41,119 bases of DNA from Bacteroidales bacterium. GTDB taxonomy: Bacteria > Bacteroidota > Bacteroidia > Bacteroidales > UBA932. Of this stretch, positions 32,873-41,119 are shown in pieces (the first letter of the stretch is position 1; each line of letters begins with the position of its first letter). The translations under genes and the position numbers were made by a program. The stretch is from assembly GCA_017556765.1 (NCBI GenBank), contig JAFYME010000054.1:1-41119 (forward strand). The letters are read 5' to 3'. A model generated the notes under the pieces. The model did not search any database. It was not told the DNA's origin and saw only the letters and a list, made by a program, of their open reading frames with translations.

Positions 32873-33715
32873 CTATTCGTTGTTGAAAACAACCGGAACT
32901 GTAAGTCTCACACTTCTCTTCTCACCCTTATGTTCTGCAGGATGCCACTTAGGAGACTTGGCAACAGCCTTTTCAGCAGCTTCGTTGAGTGTTGGATTCG
33001 ATCCGAATACGGCATGGATGTCAGATAAAGAACCATCAACATTGACAGTAAACTCTACAAGAACTGTCCTCGAAGTACCTCTCGCCAGCTCGGCAATAGG
33101 AGTTTCAACCCTGGAATTTACCCACAATGCGAAATCGTCAAGTCCGCCGCCCTGGAATGTAGGATGAACAAGTCCTGCCGACTCTCTGAGCCTGAGGTTT
33201 CTCTCTTCCCAAAGAAGCTCCAGATCCCTGAGGAAATCCTCCTGCTTGATACGCAGGTCTACGCGAGGATACTGCGGCTTGCCTTTCATTGAGGCAGGAA
33301 CAGTCTTATGATCGCTGATCCTGGACTTCATCCTTCCGTTTTTGAACTTGCCCACAAAGACGGAGCCATTGGATCTGTACAACGTATCAATGCCATGGTA
33401 CTTACCATTCTTGTACTGTCCGGCTATCACGATACCGTTGTCTCTGTATATGCGGCCGTTTCCTGTAGCCTTTCCTTTCTTGAAATCGCCCCAATAAACT
33501 TCGCCGTTCGGCTTGTAACAGATACACCTTCCTTCCGCCCTTCCTTCCTGGAAGGTTCCGATTATGAGTCCGTCCCTTCCGGAATATAAAATACCTTCAC
33601 CATTCGGCCAATGGCCTTCATAACGGACCTGGTCTGCAACAGAATTCTGAGCAGAGAGCGACACCGACGACAGAACTGCCACCGCCAGCGTCAGGAGTGT
33701 GAATCTCGTTTTCAT
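32873..33715 (-). CDS. Secreted MORN-repeat protein with TonB C-terminal domain
   Basis: 280 aa. Signal peptide to SLSAQ (about 23). Residues ~37-130 hold four to five MORN-type repeats (GEGILYSGRDGLIIGTF, GEVYWGDFKKGKATGNGRIY, GIVIAGQYKNGKYHG, GSVFVGKFKNGR). Residues ~195-280 match the TonB C-terminal domain (VEFTVNVDGSLSDIHAVFGS, then AAEKAVAKSPKWHPAEHKGE and VRLTVPVVF). The N-terminal membrane anchor that classical TonB uses to contact ExbBD is replaced by what looks like a cleavable signal, so the protein may be periplasmic and not transduce energy. MORN repeats often contact lipids or proteins. Partner and role unknown. Confidence 0.85.
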   Translation of the reverse strand: MKTRFTLLTLAVAVLSSVSLSAQNSVADQVRYEGHWPNGEGILYSGRDGLIIGTFQEGRAEGRCICYKPNGEVYWGDFKKGKATGNGRIYRDNGIVIAGQYKNGKYHGIDTLYRSNGSVFVGKFKNGRMKSRISDHKTVPASMKGKPQYPRVDLRIKQEDFLRDLELLWEERNLRLRESAGLVHPTFQGGGLDDFALWVNSRVETPIAELARGTSRTVLVEFTVNVDGSLSDIHAVFGSNPTLNEAAEKAVAKSPKWHPAEHKGEKRSVRLTVPVVFNNE

Positions 33716-33737
33716 GGCATTAGTTGTTAGTCTCTCG

Positions 33738-33745
33738 CAAATATA
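33738..33745 (-). promoter_or_regulatory. Candidate -7 box for the MORN/TonB gene
   Basis: Minus-strand TATATTTG in the 39-nt gap between hppA and this gene; the predicted leader is about 19 nt. No -33 match. Confidence 0.5.
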
Positions 33746-33754
33746 ACAATTTTT

Positions 33755-35944
33755 TTAATGAATTGCTACTGTAAGCATTGCCATTACTATAGACACCATG
33801 CTCATAAGCTTGATGAGAATGTTCAGAGAAGGTCCAGATGTGTCCTTGAACGGGTCACCGACTGTATCTCCGGTCACTGTAGCCTTGTGAGCCTCCGAGT
33901 TCTTTCCTCCGAGATGACCTTCCTCAACATACTTCTTCGCATTGTCCCATGCTCCGCCGGAATTGGACATGAACACTGCAAGCACGAAGCCCGAGCCAAG
34001 ACCTCCGATGAGCAGACCCATGACACCTGCAGGGCCAAGAATCAGACCCACGAGGATAGGAACGATGATGGCGATGAGCGAAGGAAGAAGCATCTCACGC
34101 TGAGCTCCCTTTGTCGAGATCTCCACACAACGAGCATAATCTGGAGTAGCTTCCTTCGTAAGGATACCCTTGATCTCACGGAACTGACGACGCACCTCTG
34201 TAACCATGCTCTGGGCAGCACGACCTACCGCGTTCATGGTAAGACCGCAGAAGAGGAATGACATCATCGCGCCGATGAACACGCCCACGAGAACCACAGG
34301 GTTCATGAGGTCTACATGATAATAAGCCATGATATCTGGAATTGTAGCCTGAGCGGCATCGATGGTGTTGCCGGCAACGTCTACAATCTGTTTTCCAAGG
34401 TGTGTAAGACCGATCTTGATCTCCTCGATGTATGAAGCAAGGAGGGCAAGGCCTGTAAGGGCAGCGGAACCGATCGCAAAGCCCTTTCCTGTTGCGGCTG
34501 TTGTGTTTCCGAGAGCATCGAGGACGTCTGTACGTTTGCGTACCTCAGGATCGAGTTCGCTCATCTGAGCGTTACCGCCGGCGTTGTCAGCGATAGGACC
34601 ATATGCATCGGTCGCGAGGGTGATGCCGAGAGTAGAAAGCATACCTACCGCAGCGATACCGATACCGTAGAGGCCTGTAGAAAGGCTTTCAGCCGAGAAC
34701 GAAAGGTCGAATCCGTTTGCACAGAGATATGCAAGGAGGATGGCTACAGCGATAGTCACGACAGGAATCGCAGTCGAGAGCATACCCAGACCCACACCTG
34801 AGATGATCACTGTGGCAGGACCTGTTTCAGCCGATTCTGCGAGCTTCTGGGTAGGTCTGTATGAATGTGAAGTATAATACTCTGTCGCCTGGCCGATGAT
34901 CACGCCGGCTGCAAGACCTGCAACGACCGAAAGCGAGAAGCCCCACCAGTTCTCCATTCCGAGGGCATACATGATGCCGAATGTAGCGACAGCAATAAGG
35001 ATTGAGCTGAGGTTGGTTCCGCGGCCGAGAGACTTCAGAAGATCGTCCAAACCCGCTCCTTCCTTTGTGCGTACCACATAAATGCCGAGGATTGAAAGAG
35101 CGACACCGACAGCCGCAATGATCATAGGAGCAAGGATGGCCTTCATCTGAGCTTCCACTCCGATCGCGCCGAAAGCAGCCGCTCCGAGAGCCATTGTAGC
35201 AAGGATGGATCCGCAATAAGATTCATAAAGGTCGGCACCCATACCTGCAACGTCACCTACATTGTCACCCACGTTATCGGCGATTGTAGCAGGGTTGCGA
35301 GGGTCATCCTCAGGGATACCTGCCTCAACCTTACCTACGAGGTCAGCTCCGACGTCCGCCGCCTTTGTATAGATACCTCCACCCACGCGTGCGAAGAGAG
35401 CCTGTGTCGAAGCACCCATACCGAATGTAAGCATTGTCGTTGTGATGAACACGAGCTTCTGAGTACCCTCGATGTCGACGAACTGGTTCAGGATCACCCA
35501 CCAGATAGCGATGTCGAGAAGGCCGAGACCTACTACTGTAAGGCCCATCACTGCGCCGCTTCGGAAAGCGACCTTAAGTCCGGAATTGAGGGACCTCTGA
35601 GCTGCATTCGCCGTTCTCGCAGATGCATATGTCGCGGTCTTCATTCCCACGAAGCCGGCAAGGCCCGAGAAGAAACCGCCTGTGAGGAATGCGAACGGAA
35701 CCCAGCTGTTCTGTACTCCAAGGAATGCCAACAAGGCAAAAAGAGCAGCAAGTACGATAAAGACGATTACAACGACTTTGTACTGCTGCTTCAGATAAGC
35801 CATAGCTCCCTCCCTTACAAACTGAGCGATCTGCTTCATTGTAGCAGTTCCTTCGCTTTCCTTCATCATCTGGCGGAAAAAGAGGTAGGCAAAAGCCAGG
35901 GCGACCACTGCCGCAGCTGGCACAAGATAGAATAGGTTAGTCAT
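33755..35944 (-). CDS. hppA: Membrane-bound ion-pumping pyrophosphatase
   Basis: 729 aa from the ATG at 35944, about 16 membrane segments. Hydrolyses pyrophosphate to pump H+ and/or Na+ across the inner membrane. Substrate-site motifs are present: [20 protein letters not shown], the [20 protein letters not shown] region, and [36 protein letters not shown] has Ala rather than Lys at the position associated with potassium dependence, so this is the K+-dependent subtype; Bacteroidota members of it include Na+ and Na+/H+ pumps, which I cannot separate here. A longer frame starts at a TTG (35989) that is inside the -7 box and was rejected. Confidence 0.96.
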   Translation of the reverse strand: MTNLFYLVPAAAVVALAFAYLFFRQMMKESEGTATMKQIAQFVREGAMAYLKQQYKVVVIVFIVLAALFALLAFLGVQNSWVPFAFLTGGFFSGLAGFVGMKTATYASARTANAAQRSLNSGLKVAFRSGAVMGLTVVGLGLLDIAIWWVILNQFVDIEGTQKLVFITTTMLTFGMGASTQALFARVGGGIYTKAADVGADLVGKVEAGIPEDDPRNPATIADNVGDNVGDVAGMGADLYESYCGSILATMALGAAAFGAIGVEAQMKAILAPMIIAAVGVALSILGIYVVRTKEGAGLDDLLKSLGRGTNLSSILIAVATFGIMYALGMENWWGFSLSVVAGLAAGVIIGQATEYYTSHSYRPTQKLAESAETGPATVIISGVGLGMLSTAIPVVTIAVAILLAYLCANGFDLSFSAESLSTGLYGIGIAAVGMLSTLGITLATDAYGPIADNAGGNAQMSELDPEVRKRTDVLDALGNTTAATGKGFAIGSAALTGLALLASYIEEIKIGLTHLGKQIVDVAGNTIDAAQATIPDIMAYYHVDLMNPVVLVGVFIGAMMSFLFCGLTMNAVGRAAQSMVTEVRRQFREIKGILTKEATPDYARCVEISTKGAQREMLLPSLIAIIVPILVGLILGPAGVMGLLIGGLGSGFVLAVFMSNSGGAWDNAKKYVEEGHLGGKNSEAHKATVTGDTVGDPFKDTSGPSLNILIKLMSMVSIVMAMLTVAIH

Positions 35945-35986
35945 GTCGTTATGGTTGATTAGTGTTAATTTTTCATGTGGTGATGA

Positions 35987-36017
35987 CAAATTTATTTAAT
36001 TTTTCGAGAAAAACAAC
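35987..36017 (-). promoter_or_regulatory. hppA promoter
   Basis: GTTG (36017 to 36014), 19-nt spacer, TAAATTTG (35994 to 35987) on the minus strand; near-consensus Bacteroidota promoter with a leader of about 39 nt. Confidence 0.65.
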
Positions 36018-36101
36018 GCCATAACCAGTTAATTATTAAGCAAAAATGATAATAAAATTAAAAAAGTTAAATTTACCGATACTACTGATTGCTCTTTTTG
36101 T

Positions 36102-36109
36102 TATATTTG
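36102..36109 (+). promoter_or_regulatory. Candidate -7 box for the CE1-type esterase gene
   Basis: TATATTTG, 14 nt before the ATG at 36124; no good -33 box. It lies within the longer reading frame from 36046, supporting the downstream start. Confidence 0.5.
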
Positions 36110-36123
36110 CAAAGTTCCGAAAT

Positions 36124-37023
36124 ATGGTTATGATGAGAATCTGTTCAAAATCACTGTTGAGCGCGGCCCTGACATTGGTCTGCGCATTATTTTTTATCGG
36201 TACTGCCCAGGCACAGCAGGCGCAGAGACATACGATCAAGCATGGAGGCATGGAAAGGGAATACTGGCTGTATCTGCCGGAGAACCTCAAGCCCGACGCA
36301 CCGCTTGTGATCCTGCTTCATGGCTACAAGGCCAGCGCGGAAGGATACCGCCCGGAGATGATGACCGTGGCGAAAGAGAACGGATTCGCCCTCTGCTATC
36401 CGCAGGGAGCATTGGACGGCCGTGGAAAGACCTGCTGGAACGTAGGATATCCCTTCCAGGAAGATCTCAAGACAGACGACGTCGATTTCTTATGTACATT
36501 GGCAAGACATCTTCAGAAGAAGCATGACCTGAGCCGAGAAAACACATTCCTTACCGGTATGTCCAACGGAGGCGAGATGTGCTATCTCATGGCCTACCTT
36601 AAGCCTGACGTGTTCGCGGCATTCGCTCCGATCGCCGGACTGTCCATGGAGTGGTCATACAAGAAATATGAAGCCATGAAGCCGGTTCCTCTCATGGAAG
36701 TTCATGGAACAGCCGACAAGACATCAAAATGGGAAGGTGATCCGTTCAACGAAGGCGGATGGGGCTCATACCTGGCCGTCCCTCAGGCTGTCGCATACTG
36801 GGCCGCAAAGGCCAGATGCACACACGAAGAGACAACGGAACTCCCGCTCATAAGAAACAAGGTCATCCTGCATACATACAAAGGTGGCGAGCCAGCCTGG
36901 AAAGGCGGGCCCGCCACTGAAGTGCGTTTATATGAAGTCGTCGGAGGAAAGCACACATGGGCCCTCAACGACATGGATACATGTCAGGAAATCTGGAATT
37001 TCTTCAGTATCTATCTTAGATAG
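36124..37023 (+). CDS. Secreted alpha/beta-hydrolase, CE1/PHB-depolymerase (LpqC)-like esterase
   Basis: 299 aa from the ATG at 36124 (36133 also possible). Signal peptide to GTAQAQ (about 31). Nucleophile Ser147 in GMSNGG, acid probably Asp198 (VHGTADKT), His near residue 276 (VGGKHTWA); oxyanion region LVILLHGY. The family includes feruloyl and acetyl-xylan esterases and poly-hydroxybutyrate depolymerases. A feruloyl esterase would make sense in a genome with an arabinan PUL, since some plant arabinans carry ferulate, but the gene is 19 kb away with its own promoter, so this is only a suggestion. Its 3' end overlaps the convergent lipoprotein gene by 8 nt. Confidence 0.82.
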   Translation: MVMMRICSKSLLSAALTLVCALFFIGTAQAQQAQRHTIKHGGMEREYWLYLPENLKPDAPLVILLHGYKASAEGYRPEMMTVAKENGFALCYPQGALDGRGKTCWNVGYPFQEDLKTDDVDFLCTLARHLQKKHDLSRENTFLTGMSNGGEMCYLMAYLKPDVFAAFAPIAGLSMEWSYKKYEAMKPVPLMEVHGTADKTSKWEGDPFNEGGWGSYLAVPQAVAYWAAKARCTHEETTELPLIRNKVILHTYKGGEPAWKGGPATEVRLYEVVGGKHTWALNDMDTCQEIWNFFSIYLR

Positions 37024-39235
37024 TCCAGATAGCGGGAACATGGTCAAGCTGCATGAGATGACCTGCCTTGATTGAGCGGGTGAATGATGAAGCCGCTGAC
37101 GGAACTGCAACAGCATTTTCTGCTGTAGTCTTCTCTCTTACAGTCACAACCGGCTTAGAAGCAGCTGCTGGCATTGCCTCGACAGACATTGTGGAAACTG
37201 TTGTTCTTGTCGCGCTGTTAAGCTCTTCAACCAACGACTTGAGGTCCTCGATATTGCCCTTCTGCTCTGCTGTAGGAAGGACAAGAGAACGTGCCAATGC
37301 ACCTTCACCGCCGTTTGCATCAAGAGCATACGCGAATGCAGTCTGCTCTACCGCCCAATTGAGGACATAGAATGAGTATGGCTGAGCCATGCTTACCTCA
37401 TCCCAGTAGCCGTTGAGATATGAATGGATATAATCATCAGGATATTCTGTTGCATCCATACCATTTCCTTCGAGGATACCTGCGTACAGTGCGGTAGCGG
37501 AAGGATCAACATTGTACTTGATGACAGCGATGCACTTGCCGGCTGTCACTGCAGGCTGGCCGAATACTGCACCAGCCTCCTCATCACCTGAATAATAACC
37601 TACGATCTCTATCTCTGGAACGGTTGTTCCTACCGGCTTTGTCTTTGCAAACGCAGGATATGAGTGAGCTGCAGCCACCTTACCGGTCTTTGCGTCGAGG
37701 GCATAGAGGAAGAGAGTGTATGATGTATCAGGGGCAAGTTCTTTTGCATCCATATAATTAGGACCGTTCCAGTAGTACATGCTGACTACAGAAGTCACTG
37801 TTGCTGAAGGATCGAACATCTGCTGCATTGCCACCATTGACTCGATACCAGCCTCAACCTCAGCGATTCTTGCAGCCTCATCGTATGTACCGTCAACGCA
37901 TACGTCACCATAATAGTAAACAGAAGGGTCTGAAGGAGTTACATGGAATGTAAGTTTATAAGTAGACTCTTCTGTAACCTCATATGTGAAAGTACAGTCT
38001 GCAGGATCATTACCTGGAAGAGTACGGAATGTAACCATTACCGGCTCTGATGTAACACCACCTGCGTATCCGAATGCAATCACGCAATACTCTGTATCAG
38101 GAGTATCAAGCTTGAACTTGTAAGGGCTGTCAGGGCCACCTGTATAATCCTGAACACCGGTGTATGTCATAAAGCCCATATCAAACCACATCTTGTTCGC
38201 TGCCACGATTTCATTCATCACCTCCTCTGCAGAAGATGTTCCGTCATATGGCTGAACCATCCAGCAGAACTTCTCAGTAAGATCTGACGGAGTGATGAGG
38301 ATTGCAGCTCTCATCTGCTCGATATCTGTAACTGAAATGTCGAAAGTAAGTCCGCTTGAAGCCGGCTCTTCAGTCACAAATGAACCATCGGTAACCTCGG
38401 TAACGACATAAAGTCCCTCATTCATGTCAAATCCCGCAACGAGATATACATACTCGGTAGCGGCGTTAAGGCCCTCTGCCTTGAGTGTCTGAGGTCCCTG
38501 GAAGAACAATGCCTCGATAACCTGATCCTCAGTGTAACCTGCACCAAGATACTCATTGATCTCGCTTTCTGCATATGCCTGATAGAACACATCCTTTGTC
38601 CACTTGTAGTCACCTTCAGCGTCAGTATATGTGTCATACATAGCCTTTGTGACAATGAGAAGGTGCCACTTGATATTGTTGTCAGAAGGAGTCACAGCAA
38701 GGCTCACATTGTTCTGCTCGACAGTAGCGGCAACATCAAATGTGCAGCTGACAGCCTCCACTGCCGCAGTCTTGAACTCCTTAAGTTCAGGGAATGTAGT
38801 GCTCTCCCAGTCATTTGCAGGGTCAACTCCGAATACCACAACCGCATATTCGGTATTGACAGCCAGGCCGTCTACAACCACTCCCTGTGAAGCACCCTTT
38901 GCAGCAATCGCAGACATCTTCTCTGCGAAAGTAAGACCTGCAGATGCTGCGGCGGCCTTTATCTCATCATACACATGCTCTACCACTGCCTCATCCTCGA
39001 GTCCGGCAAGACTCTCGGCAGTTGTAACTACTGCTACATAATCCTTATCGAGAAGTTCCGGAGTCACAGAGTATGTAACTGTCTTCTTTGTTACAGCGTC
39101 CACTGTAATCTCGAAACTCTGAATTGCCGGAGTAGGTTCCGGTGTCGGAGTCGGTTCTTTCTGTGGTTCCTTGTTACATCCAACCATTGCCAAGGCTCCT
39201 AGAGCCATGAACAACAAAGTTCTCAGCTTTTTCAT
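37016..39235 (-). CDS. Large lipoprotein with five tandem beta-sandwich-like repeats
   Basis: 739 aa from the ATG at 39235. Lipobox AMVGC (Cys20), then a Pro/Thr tether (KEPTPTPEPTP). Five related segments at about 37-156, 161-290, 294-406, 411-534 and 539-650. Repeats 1-4 open with (S/T)F(E/D/T)(I/V/Y)xV, have (V/I)TPxxxx near strand 3 and a late (N/D/A)T(E/S)Y.(V/L)..(A/F)(F/G/L) strand. Fibronectin-III-like fold is likely; the exact family is not recognised. Residues ~650-739 are low-complexity (Ala/Thr/Ser), ending in IWTI. Probably surface-exposed. It follows the BACON/thioredoxin lipoprotein gene by 34 nt as a likely operon. Confidence 0.75.
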   Translation of the reverse strand: MKKLRTLLFMALGALAMVGCNKEPQKEPTPTPEPTPAIQSFEITVDAVTKKTVTYSVTPELLDKDYVAVVTTAESLAGLEDEAVVEHVYDEIKAAAASAGLTFAEKMSAIAAKGASQGVVVDGLAVNTEYAVVVFGVDPANDWESTTFPELKEFKTAAVEAVSCTFDVAATVEQNNVSLAVTPSDNNIKWHLLIVTKAMYDTYTDAEGDYKWTKDVFYQAYAESEINEYLGAGYTEDQVIEALFFQGPQTLKAEGLNAATEYVYLVAGFDMNEGLYVVTEVTDGSFVTEEPASSGLTFDISVTDIEQMRAAILITPSDLTEKFCWMVQPYDGTSSAEEVMNEIVAANKMWFDMGFMTYTGVQDYTGGPDSPYKFKLDTPDTEYCVIAFGYAGGVTSEPVMVTFRTLPGNDPADCTFTYEVTEESTYKLTFHVTPSDPSVYYYGDVCVDGTYDEAARIAEVEAGIESMVAMQQMFDPSATVTSVVSMYYWNGPNYMDAKELAPDTSYTLFLYALDAKTGKVAAAHSYPAFAKTKPVGTTVPEIEIVGYYSGDEEAGAVFGQPAVTAGKCIAVIKYNVDPSATALYAGILEGNGMDATEYPDDYIHSYLNGYWDEVSMAQPYSFYVLNWAVEQTAFAYALDANGGEGALARSLVLPTAEQKGNIEDLKSLVEELNSATRTTVSTMSVEAMPAAASKPVVTVREKTTAENAVAVPSAASSFTRSIKAGHLMQLDHVPAIWTI

Positions 39236-39269
39236 AATTTGTAAGTTGTTTATATTAATAAAATGGGTA

Positions 39270-40673
39270 TTAGTCCAATTCAAGATGAGCATCTGTTCCT
39301 ACCTTCACGATACGGCAGTTGTCGATGTATGTGTCTCCATAATCCTTGTATGTTGCAGCAGGAACGCCATTGACTTTCTCACGGGTGCCGTATGGCTTCT
39401 CCACATATACAAGGAGTTCGAGATCATCCTTGCTCCAGGCAGACTTGACGGTTCCTTCATATGTCCTGCTCACTATCTGATAATCAGCCGAAGCTACAAC
39501 CTTGTCGCCATTCATTGATGTAAGCGCAAGACGAGCCACATCATCATGTACATAGTTATCGCCGCCATTGTTCTGATAGCCCACGATTCCGTCCTCAAGC
39601 AGGAGAACTACCACTCTATATGTATCCGCCTCCTTTATATAAAGGTCAAGATCGACTGTCAGCTGGTCACCGCTGAGCGTACTGCTGACTGATATTCCTG
39701 TTGTAACCGGATAGGATTCCTTGGTCTCCTGCGCTACAGCCACTGCATGCGAAGCGGTAATATCAGTCTGCGACTGATTTGTGACCTTTGCTCTGAAGTC
39801 TATAACTCCCGACGGCAAAGAACTTACACCGAATCTCTTGGTGAGAGTATTGGCATCGCTGAAATCATAGCTCGATCCATCCGTGTGGATGCTCACGATT
39901 TCAAGACCGCCGTTCAACTGAGCCTTCGCGCTGTTAAAGGCTGTCGCCATATATGGACAGTAGCCGCACCAGTCTGCTGTAAAACGCATTGCCAGCGACC
40001 TATGTCTGAACTGATCGACTTTCCAGTCGTCGTCAGAAGTACCGGCAGGTCTTTGCGTCACCTTAAAATCCTTGGAAAGCTCACCGGCACTGAATGTAAT
40101 CACTCCGGTACGCTCGCCACCTGTATTCGGATCCACGACAAATTCGTGCCTGTAGTCATCGCCGTCGTTTGTCCGGGACGCCTTGATCCAATCAACAGAG
40201 ATTTCAAAATCATATTCTACGTCTGCAGTCACTACAACAGCGAATGTGCCGCCAAGACAGGACATGCTCCTTTCTGTGTCGTCCAGTACAAATGTAGGGA
40301 TGAATTCCGCCTGCGAAAGGGTTATTTTCCTTATGGCAGAACCGCCGCAGCATAATTCGATGACCGCTGTCCTTTCTGAACCGGAATCGTTCACACTGAC
40401 TTCCACATTGACCCTGGCCATACCTGCGGCTCCTTCGGCAGGAGATACCTTAAGCCAGTCGGCCTTTCCCGCAACCCTTACAGTCCAGTCTGCAGCTGCA
40501 GTAAAACGGATTGTCAGAGATTCGCCTGCAGGAGCCACATCAAGGATTTCCTTCTGGCTTCCGGCCAATTGTATCAATGTCTCATCGACGCTTCCCTCGG
40601 GGGTCTTTTCACAACCGGCAACAACAACGAAAAGCATTGCCAAGGTCAAGATCATAAACATCAGTCTTTTCAT
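39270..40673 (-). CDS. BACON-BACON-thioredoxin (Omp28-like) lipoprotein
   Basis: 467 aa from the ATG at 40673, which has a strong Shine-Dalgarno. Lipobox VVAGC (Cys21). Two BACON-type domains (about 40-122 and 127-208; ADWTVRVAGKADWLKVSP and EYDFEISVDWIKASR, each ending in the ITLSQ/FKVTQR-type strand). Residues ~220-330 resemble a thioredoxin fold with the redox motif W235-C236-GY-C239 and SSLPSGVIDF as the cis-Pro region. The C-terminal ~130 residues match Omp28-like sandwiches. BACON domains are thought to bind glycoprotein or mucin; an extracytoplasmic CxxC suggests a thiol-disulfide role. Both are inferred. Confidence 0.85.
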   Translation of the reverse strand: MKRLMFMILTLAMLFVVVAGCEKTPEGSVDETLIQLAGSQKEILDVAPAGESLTIRFTAAADWTVRVAGKADWLKVSPAEGAAGMARVNVEVSVNDSGSERTAVIELCCGGSAIRKITLSQAEFIPTFVLDDTERSMSCLGGTFAVVVTADVEYDFEISVDWIKASRTNDGDDYRHEFVVDPNTGGERTGVITFSAGELSKDFKVTQRPAGTSDDDWKVDQFRHRSLAMRFTADWCGYCPYMATAFNSAKAQLNGGLEIVSIHTDGSSYDFSDANTLTKRFGVSSLPSGVIDFRAKVTNQSQTDITASHAVAVAQETKESYPVTTGISVSSTLSGDQLTVDLDLYIKEADTYRVVVLLLEDGIVGYQNNGGDNYVHDDVARLALTSMNGDKVVASADYQIVSRTYEGTVKSAWSKDDLELLVYVEKPYGTREKVNGVPAATYKDYGDTYIDNCRIVKVGTDAHLELD

Positions 40674-40676
40674 AAA

Positions 40677-40684
40677 TCCTCCTT
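40677..40684 (-). promoter_or_regulatory. Shine-Dalgarno of the BACON/thioredoxin lipoprotein gene
   Basis: Minus-strand AAGGAGGA, 3 nt from the ATG at 40673 (core AGGAGG about 5 nt away). Near-perfect anti-Shine-Dalgarno match, unusual in this phylum, and it decides this start over an upstream in-frame one. Confidence 0.65.
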
Positions 40685-40727
40685 GTTTTAAAAAGCGTGA
40701 AAGTGTAAAAATAAGCATTTATCATAT

Positions 40728-40766
40728 AAAAAACAAAGCTTCAAGACCTTTTTGGTCCTGAAGCTT
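40728..40766 (-). terminator. Intrinsic terminator after rplQ
   Basis: AAGCTTCAAGACC (40736-40748) pairs with GGTCCTGAAGCTT (40754-40766), one mismatch, 5-nt loop; on the minus strand it is followed by TTTGTTTTTT. It closes the ribosomal-protein operon. A second small hairpin (AGCAGC-TTTT-GCTGCT, 40776-40791) lies between it and the rplQ stop. Confidence 0.85.
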
Positions 40767-40806
40767 ATCATTATGAGCAGCTTTTGCTGCTTTTTGTCTT
40801 GTCAGA

Positions 40807-41119
40807 TTACTCTGCTGCAGGTGTCTCAACTGCCTTCTTAGAGCTACGACGAGTAGTCTTCTTAGCTGCCTTTGGAGCTGCTGCGAGAGCGGCCTCGTTG
40901 AAGTCTACGAGCTCGATGAGAGCCATGTCAGCTCCGTCACCCTGACGGAAACCAGTCTTCAACACGCGAGTGTATCCACCTGGACGGTCAGCGATCTTTG
41001 GAGCAACTGTGCGGAAGAGCTCTGTAACAGCCTCCTTGTTCTTGAGGTAGCTGAATACAACACGACGAGAGTGAGTAGTATCCTCCTTTGACTTAGTGAT
41101 GAGAGGTTCTACATACATC
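40807..41119 (-). CDS. rplQ: 50S ribosomal protein L17, C-terminal part
   Basis: 103 residues are visible; the 5' end lies beyond the window, and the first ATG seen (41118) is internal ([13 protein letters not shown]). [20 protein letters not shown] and [19 protein letters not shown] are L17 signatures, followed by the lysine-rich tail with Ala/Pro residues that Bacteroidota L17 proteins often carry. It is normally last in the alpha operon after rpoA, matching the strong terminator downstream. Confidence 0.97.
   Translation of the reverse strand, partial: MYVEPLITKSKEDTTHSRRVVFSYLKNKEAVTELFRTVAPKIADRPGGYTRVLKTGFRQGDGADMALIELVDFNEAALAAAPKAAKKTTRRSSKKAVETPAAE

Noticed and set aside
40776-40791. 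AGCAGC-TTTT-GCTGCT hairpin with T-run on the plus strand as a terminator
   Set aside because: No gene on the plus strand ends here; it is probably incidental or part of the rplQ 3' region.

Overview
The window reads as a chromosomal segment of a gut- or rumen-type Bacteroidales (Bacteroidota). Evidence: a SusC/SusD pair inside a polysaccharide utilisation locus (PUL), many lipoproteins and Omp-type proteins, a BACON-domain protein, a membrane pyrophosphatase, and repeated use of the Bacteroidota promoter pattern (-7 box TAnnTTTG, sometimes with TTTG/GTTG 19 nt upstream). I cannot name the genus. No rRNA, tRNA, CRISPR array, insertion sequence or phage gene was seen.

Layout. 1-3.7 kb: 3' part of nrdD (anaerobic ribonucleotide reductase), its activase nrdG in convergent orientation, and an extended-SDR epimerase-like gene. 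3.8-17.1 kb (all minus strand, transcribed right to left): an arabinan PUL in the order GH51, GH51, surface glycan-binding lipoprotein, susC, susD, GH43 (lipoprotein), GH43 (signal peptide). Together these would bind arabinan at the surface, cut it with a surface endo-arabinanase, import the oligosaccharides through SusCD and release arabinose in the periplasm. No PUL regulator lies in the window. 17.2-20.1 kb: a TPR protein and an EnvC-like degenerate LytM protein. 20.2-22.0 kb: an ECF sigma factor overlapping a gene for a protein with an inner-membrane segment and a C-terminal outer-membrane barrel. 22.0-23.6 kb: MlaF/MlaE-like lipid transporter subunits behind an unannotated 47-residue ORF. 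23.8-28 kb: comM/yifB, tsaE, an unknown lipoprotein, and a higBA toxin-antitoxin pair. 28-32.7 kb: ispE, a short sufD carrying an inverted-repeat insert, sufC, pnuC, sufB. 32.9-36 kb: a MORN-repeat/TonB C-terminal protein and hppA. 36-40.7 kb: a CE1-type esterase, a lipoprotein with five tandem beta-sandwich-like repeats, and a BACON-BACON-thioredoxin (Omp28-like) lipoprotein. The window ends in the gene for ribosomal protein L17.

Most distinctive features: (i) the sigma factor plus putative envelope-spanning barrel protein; (ii) a glycan-binding protein built as domain-Ig-Ig-domain with two copies of a Trp-rich module I do not recognise; (iii) an in-frame palindromic insertion in a short sufD; (iv) a dispersed intergenic repeat family (unit beginning GTCATYCYGA) between genes throughout the PUL and suf region; (v) a small peptide gene leading the mlaEF operon; (vi) several promoter/palindrome overlaps, including one suggesting a leaderless tsaE mRNA. 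Functions of known families are assigned from motifs visible in the translations; no database search was possible.
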